The notes under the pieces were generated by a model. That model was not told the DNA's origin. It did not search any database and saw nothing but the letters and a program-made list of their open reading frames with translations. 64,000 nt of DNA from Spiroplasma endosymbiont of Asaphidion curtum (GTDB lineage: Bacteria > Bacillota_I > Bacilli_A > Mycoplasmatales > Nriv7), in contig NZ_OZ035001.1 in assembly GCF_964031085.1 (NCBI RefSeq), positions 62,001-126,000 of the forward strand, in the 5' to 3' direction. Within the stretch, counting starts at the first letter, position 1, and every line of letters starts with the position of its first letter. Positions 59,824 to 64,000 of this stretch are shown here, piece by piece. Made by a program: the position numbers and the translations under genes.

Positions 59824-61647
59824 ATGTTTATGAAAATATTTACCGTGTTAATTATTAGTTTCAATAACATTTTTACCATTCCCCAAAATATTAATAATGA
59901 CAAAATAACAGCCCAATCACTGATTAGAAGTAAAAGGCAAAATAATGAATCATACGAATTAAAATTATCTAGTGCAAAAATAACAATAAACAAATATAAA
60001 GGTGTGCCAATTGAAAATATAGAAAATCTTTACTACTTAGATTTTTCAGAAGAAGATAAAAATGAACTCTTAAATGCACCTAAATGAATAAAAAATCAAT
60101 ATGGGTCTTTAAACAACGCTTACTTTTATAAAAATGACAACGGATGAAAATCAATTCAAAAATTAGGGATTAACATAACAGATAAAATAAAATTTAAGGG
60201 AAATAAAATAAATTTAAAACTTACAAGATGAAAAAGTATAATGAAGTTAGTAGCTATTGAAACAAAAACAGAAACTAAACCAAGTACTGACATTGATTTG
60301 CCAGAAACAACCACCAAATTTGATGGCAACCATAACTATAATGATGTTATTGATAATCTTGATTACTTAATGATTCACCGTGGTGATTTTGATAAATTTA
60401 ATTACTCGTATCTCTATTGAACACCAGTTTTTAATTTCATTGACACCTTAGAAAAAGGTTATTACAAAGGATTTACGATTAAAAATCACGGCTTTAAAGA
60501 CGAGAGCTATTTTTATCATAAAACTTCTAGTGATAAAAATGTAGTAAATGAGAATGTTTTGAAAATTAAGGCATTTAACAAAACTCTAATTGCTGGAAAT
60601 AAGTATTTACAATTGCTACACGGTGAAAAGGAAATCTGAAAATATGACACTGCGAACTCTAACGATTATTACCTGATTAAGTACCTTTTTGGAACATTAA
60701 ATTACCTTAATGTTAGATTTAGTTTTCTACGCTATGACACCGATTTAAAAAATGATATTTACCTATATTTTAAAAATAACATTGCTAGTATTAACAACAG
60801 CGATTACAAAAATGTTTTTGATGAAATCTATGAAATTCTTGGCAATTTCTTTGCTAGTTTATTTTATGCGACTTTTGATATGGACGAAAAAACTCATACC
60901 GAAATTGATTTTAAGGGTGTAGAAAACTATAAGAAGGATTACTTTATTCAAATCGGTTTCTTTTATCGTTCATTAATTACCTTTTATCCCAAAAAATACT
61001 TAGTAAATATTATAGGAAACTCAGAATTATTACTAAGAAGTTATTTCTTTACTTTTGACAAAAAAATGCACCAAGAGAATTACAATGTTATTAACAACAC
61101 CAATGCCATTTATCAAATTGATTTTAATGTCCTTAAATCTTACGACAATAAACTGATTACCTTGCCAACCAGCAAGACTGCTAATAGTATTAATTATCTC
61201 AATACCGATATTGATATTCGTTATGGTATTAATATTTTTACCTTAACCTTTCCACTTTATCACAAAGGTAATATCTCTAATTACAATTTTAAAATTTATG
61301 ACTTTAATATCTTAAATTCCACAGCCTTTATTCCTGATGGTTCAACCAACTCAGAATGAGATGACTTAATTCCGCCAGCAAATTGCAAATATTCCGGACG
61401 ATGAATACCAACTTTTAATGATATTGGTTGTGCCATTCAAAATGCTAGTATCAAAATGATTAACTGAATTCTTACTGCCTCACAAGTGATTACGATTTTA
61501 CGGCCATTAGCAATTATTGCGAAAGCAACAGTTAACTTTTCAACCGCCGTTTTTCCAGTTTTTAAAACGGTGCCAGCTTTTTACTATACCTTTCAATTTT
61601 TAATCGGTTTCGCCATTTTTCTAATGATATTAAGAATTTTTGTATAA
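59824..61647 (+). CDS. Large viral surface protein, candidate adsorption protein
   Basis: 607 residues from ATG 59824 (AGGAG 8 bases upstream; GTG 59815 possible). Signal-like start MFMKIFTVLIISFNNIFTIP, a large Asn/Tyr/Asp-rich extracellular part, and C-terminal spans (TASQVITILRPLAIIAKATV and TFQFLIGFAIFLMILRIFV). This is the topology of the end-cap adsorption protein of filamentous phages. Residues about 48-142 recur in the downstream lipoprotein. Many TGA-Trp. No frameshift seen. Confidence 0.75.
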
Positions 61648-61648
61648 T

Positions 61649-61670
61649 TATATATATATATATATATATA
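61649..61670 (+). repeat. (TA)11 tract upstream of the lipoprotein
   Basis: Eleven TA units between the viral gene stop and the ribosome site of the lipoprotein (AAAGGAG at 61686-61692). Such tracts can change length by slippage and alter promoter spacing in Mollicutes. No clear -35/-10 pair placed around it. Confidence 0.6.
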
Positions 61671-61700
61671 TTGAAAAAACAAAATAAAGGAGTTAAATTT

Positions 61701-62132
61701 ATGAAAATTTTAAATATAATAGCTCTTTTGGGGCTGACAACATTGCCAATAGTTGGGTGTTCTAAAAAAGAAAATAAACCAATATTACCTAATGAGAATA
61801 AAACTCATCTGTTAAACTTGTCTAGTGCAGAAATAACAATAAACAAATATGAAGGTGTGCCAATTGAAAATATAGAAAATCTTTACTACTTAGATTTTTC
61901 AGAAGAAGATAAAAATGAACTCTTAAACGCACCTAAATGAATAAAAAATCAATATGGGTCTTTAAACAACGCTTACTTTTATAAAAATGACAACGGATGA
62001 AAATCAATTCAAAAATTAGGCATAAACATAACAGATAAAATAAAATTTAAAGGAAATAAAATAAATTTAAAACTTACAAGATGAAAAAGTATAATAAAAT
62101 TAATAGATATTAAAATAGAAAAAATAACTTAA
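61701..62132 (+). CDS. Lipoprotein carrying the viral adsorption-protein domain
   Basis: 143 residues. Signal peptide [20 protein letters not shown] with lipobox PIVGC (Cys 20). After a short linker, residues 41-134 match residues about 49-142 of the viral protein almost perfectly ([20 protein letters not shown], then [20 protein letters not shown]). DNA identity is also very high. It ends shortly after the domain. The remaining viral body is absent. It would place the viral domain on the outer face of the cell membrane. Role inferred only. Confidence 0.85.
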
Positions 62133-62146
62133 ATAATTTAATAATT

Positions 62147-62371
62147 TTTCTTGAATATCCCCAGAAATTTAGAAGGATTATTTACACAACTAATGCGATT
62201 GAATCTGTTAATAGTCAATTAAGAAAAGTCATTAAGAATAAAAAGATTTTTCCTAATGACTCATCAGTTTTTAAAATATGGTTAAGAAATGAATGATGCC
62301 AATTCAAAATTGGGGTAGTTGCGATTTCACATTTAATGATAAAATTTGAGGACAGAGTGAATTTAAGTTAA
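62147..62371 (+). pseudogene. IS256-family transposase, C-terminal fragment
   Basis: [20 protein letters not shown] then [20 protein letters not shown], the IS256/mutator C-terminal signature, ending at TAA 62371. One TGA-Trp. The likely right inverted end GAGACACAGTTAATTGTACA follows at about 62379-62398. The rest of the element is missing. Confidence 0.82.
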
Positions 62372-62496
62372 TTACTTAGAGACACAGTTAATTGTACATC
62401 CCTCTTAATTTAAATAATATTAAAATTTGGACTCATATTATTCTACATAACACATATAAGAAATATTTTTCTCTTTTAATTAAAAATGTTAAATTT

Positions 62497-63774
62497 TTAT
62501 TCTATTCCTAGTCAATCGCCTTCAGTGTTCGTTATAATGACAAAACCATCATTTTCATTATCTAATATTTCAAAATAACCATTTATTTGTTCGAAATGAA
62601 GTACTATTACTTTTACAAAAGTGTTGAAATCTTCATTTGTGACACTTCCGCCTCAACCAGAATGGTCATTTATAACAAATTTATTTTTAATAATTTTTAT
62701 AATGTTTGCTGGTGAATTTTTATTTTGTTTGATTTCATTTCATGTGTTTTTGTTAATTTTAATTTTTAATTTGTCATGGGCTAGAAATTTATATCATTTT
62801 TCAATATTATCATAAACATTATGATGAATTGAAGTTGGCAACGCAATATCAGATGTTGCATGATGATGAAAAGCAAAATACATTCATGTTCCGGCAATTA
62901 CTAATCCTCCAATTACTAAGGATAGACCTAGAGTTTCCGGAGCCAGAGCGGCAGCGGTACCAGTTTCTCCAGCTATAATCCCGCCTTCAACCGCTGCTGT
63001 TTCGGCAACAGTAATTGTTTCTGCAATTTCTAATCCTTCTGCTGAACTTTCAGCTAAAAGAGGGGTCATTTCCATTTCTTCCGCTGTTCCTGTTGAAACA
63101 GCAGTACGAGTAGAAGATAAACTATTTTTAATATAATTAGCAGTTGTTGATAAACCTTTTATTGGTGATATTCCAGTCATTTTTGAAATCCCCAAAATCC
63201 CAGCACCAGAAATTCCAGTAGAAGTAAGTCCCAAACCAATATTTCTTAATTTTTCTTTAAAAGCTTTTTTATCATTTTCAGATAATGTTTGATAATAACG
63301 ATTAATTTCATTTAATTTTTTTAATTTTTCTTCTTTTGAAAGAGAGTTATATTTATTCGTAATTTCAGGGAATATTTCTGGTTTTTCATTTTCTGATTTT
63401 TTAATATTGTTATTGTTTGGTCGTTTTTTAGAGGTAGCCGATGACCCACCCCCCGGACCGTTATTTGGCGGTTGATTATTACCATTGTTATTATTTAAAT
63501 TTCGTCTATCAATATTTAAAGCACCACGATTTTCATTTAAAATAAAATTTACTTGAAAACTCCCAAAATAATTATTGTTTCTTTCATTAATAGATATAGT
63601 TGCACTATTATCTGTACTATTTGTAATAGATAATATCTCAGAATTTATTAAATTTAAATTTTGGTTAAATTCAATTAACCTTTCAATTATTATTTGAGAT
63701 CTATTTTCATCATTATGTTCAGGTAACATACCTAAATTTACAGTATCAATAAAATTTAATATGTTTTGTACCAT
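62497..63774 (-). CDS. Modular protein with glycine/alanine-rich membrane segment
   Basis: 425 residues from ATG 63774. Residues about 25-95 form a beta-type module (NSATISINERNNNYFGSFQV). Then a Pro/Asn/Gly linker (about 96-125), a helical Lys/Glu-rich part (EKLKKLNEINRYYQTLSEND), small-residue-rich helices (GLGLTSTGISGAGILGISKM), and the hydrophobic GLSLVIGGLVIAGTWMYFAF. The last 125 residues are soluble, ending FVIITNTEGDWLGIE. TGA-Trp at several sites. There is no signal peptide at this start. The same frame is open upstream to about 63896, so the N-terminus may be truncated. No known family recognised; a toxin or surface effector is one guess. Confidence 0.6.
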
Positions 63775-64000
63775 AATTACCTCTGTATTAAATTCAACAA
63801 AAAGACTTGCACGTATAGTCGGATGATCATTGTTGATAGTTATAGCTGATAAATTATCATTAATATATTGAACAATTATACTGTTTTTATGTAATATACC
63901 ACAGACTTATGACAAGAACAAGAAATTTTTTTAAAAGGGATGGATTTATTTTTTTATTTAAAATTTTTATAAATAACGACAAATTTTAAGGAAGATTTTA
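63775..64000. other. Window end, with in-frame coding-like leader
   Basis: The minus frame of the gene above remains open up to about 63896 and reads IVQYINDNLSAITINNDHPT then IRASLFVEFNTEVI, similar to the beta module inside the protein. No ATG, GTG or TTG starts it. Beyond 63900 I see nothing recognisable. Confidence 0.4.

Larger units (their letters stand above)
55478..61647 (+). mobile_element. Plectrovirus (SpV1-type) provirus, probably defective
   Basis: Starts with GGACGCATAAAG, homologous to the outer end of the copy at 49560. Gene order: 108-aa soluble protein, 73-aa and 53-aa membrane proteins, 76-aa, 44-aa basic and 80-aa coat-type proteins, Zot-like ATPase, four small membrane proteins, large adsorption-type protein. 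This is the structural module of a plectrovirus. I find no rolling-circle initiator and no matching right end, so it is likely incomplete. Confidence 0.8.

Noticed and set aside
1-64000. CRISPR array or cas genes
   Set aside because: The repeats seen are IS copies, MITEs and one large duplication; there are no regularly spaced short repeats with unique spacers.
1-64000. tRNA, rRNA or riboswitch
   Set aside because: No cloverleaf with TTCGAAT-like arm or rRNA signature was recognised by eye; a covariance-model scan would settle it.

Overview
The window is a piece of a Spiroplasma chromosome, most likely from the citri clade. TGA must be read as tryptophan in most genes (rplD, rplB, rpsC, secY, polC, pcrA, the transposases). 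The DNA is very A+T-rich. The S10-spc-alpha ribosomal cluster and the rpsB-tsf-pyrH-frr-cdsA-polC block have Firmicute/Mollicute content. Plectrovirus (SpV1-type) sequence and many IS30-like and IS5-like elements are present, which is typical of that clade. The species assignment is inference.

Region 1 (1-14790, + strand) is an intact, tightly packed operon: rpsJ, rplC, rplD, rplW, rplB, rpsS, rplV, rpsC, rplP, rpmC, rpsQ, rplN, rplX, rplE, rpsN, rpsH, rplF, rplR, rpsE, rplO, secY, adk, map, infA, rpmJ, rpsM, rpsK, rpoA, rplQ, then a terminator. Some proteins carry lineage extras: a long Lys/Glu tail on L29, an insertion in L16, and N- or C-terminal extensions on S5 and L3.

Region 2 (14791-30807) is an insertion-sequence graveyard. 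Between the elements lie two lipoprotein genes, hpf, and a segment of about 4.5 kb present twice as direct repeats (19249-23776 and 25153-29677). The duplicated segment holds fragments of an IS3/IS150 transposase, an HU-like protein, a type I restriction methylase (hsdM) and a four-TM membrane protein. Nested IS5-like copies at its ends suggest unequal recombination.

Region 3 (30808-46060, minus strand) is a core block (polC, cdsA, frr, pyrH, a membrane protein, tsf, rpsB). It has been broken into pieces by IS5-like, IS30-like and miniature inverted-repeat elements (MITEs). One membrane-protein gene (39926-40808) is split by two different MITEs and can be rejoined in frame by removing them.

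Region 4 (46060-55470) has two IS30-like copies, a decayed plectrovirus fragment (48120-49560), ptsH, pcrA/uvrD, an RDD membrane protein, a glycosyltransferase, another IS30-like copy and a truncated alpha/beta hydrolase.

Region 5 (55471-61647) is a longer plectrovirus block on the + strand. It holds a non-coding region with conserved inverted repeats, small membrane/coat-type proteins, a basic protein, a Zot-like assembly ATPase and a large candidate adsorption protein. I see no replication initiator, so it is probably a defective provirus. Just downstream, behind a (TA)11 tract, is a lipoprotein that carries a near copy of the N-terminal domain of the adsorption protein. An IS256-family remnant and a 425-residue protein with a glycine/alanine-rich hydrophobic segment close the window.

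The two most unusual items are the lipoprotein with the viral adsorption domain, and a family of short elements whose ends match either the local IS elements or the ends of the plectrovirus. No CRISPR array, rRNA or tRNA gene was recognised.
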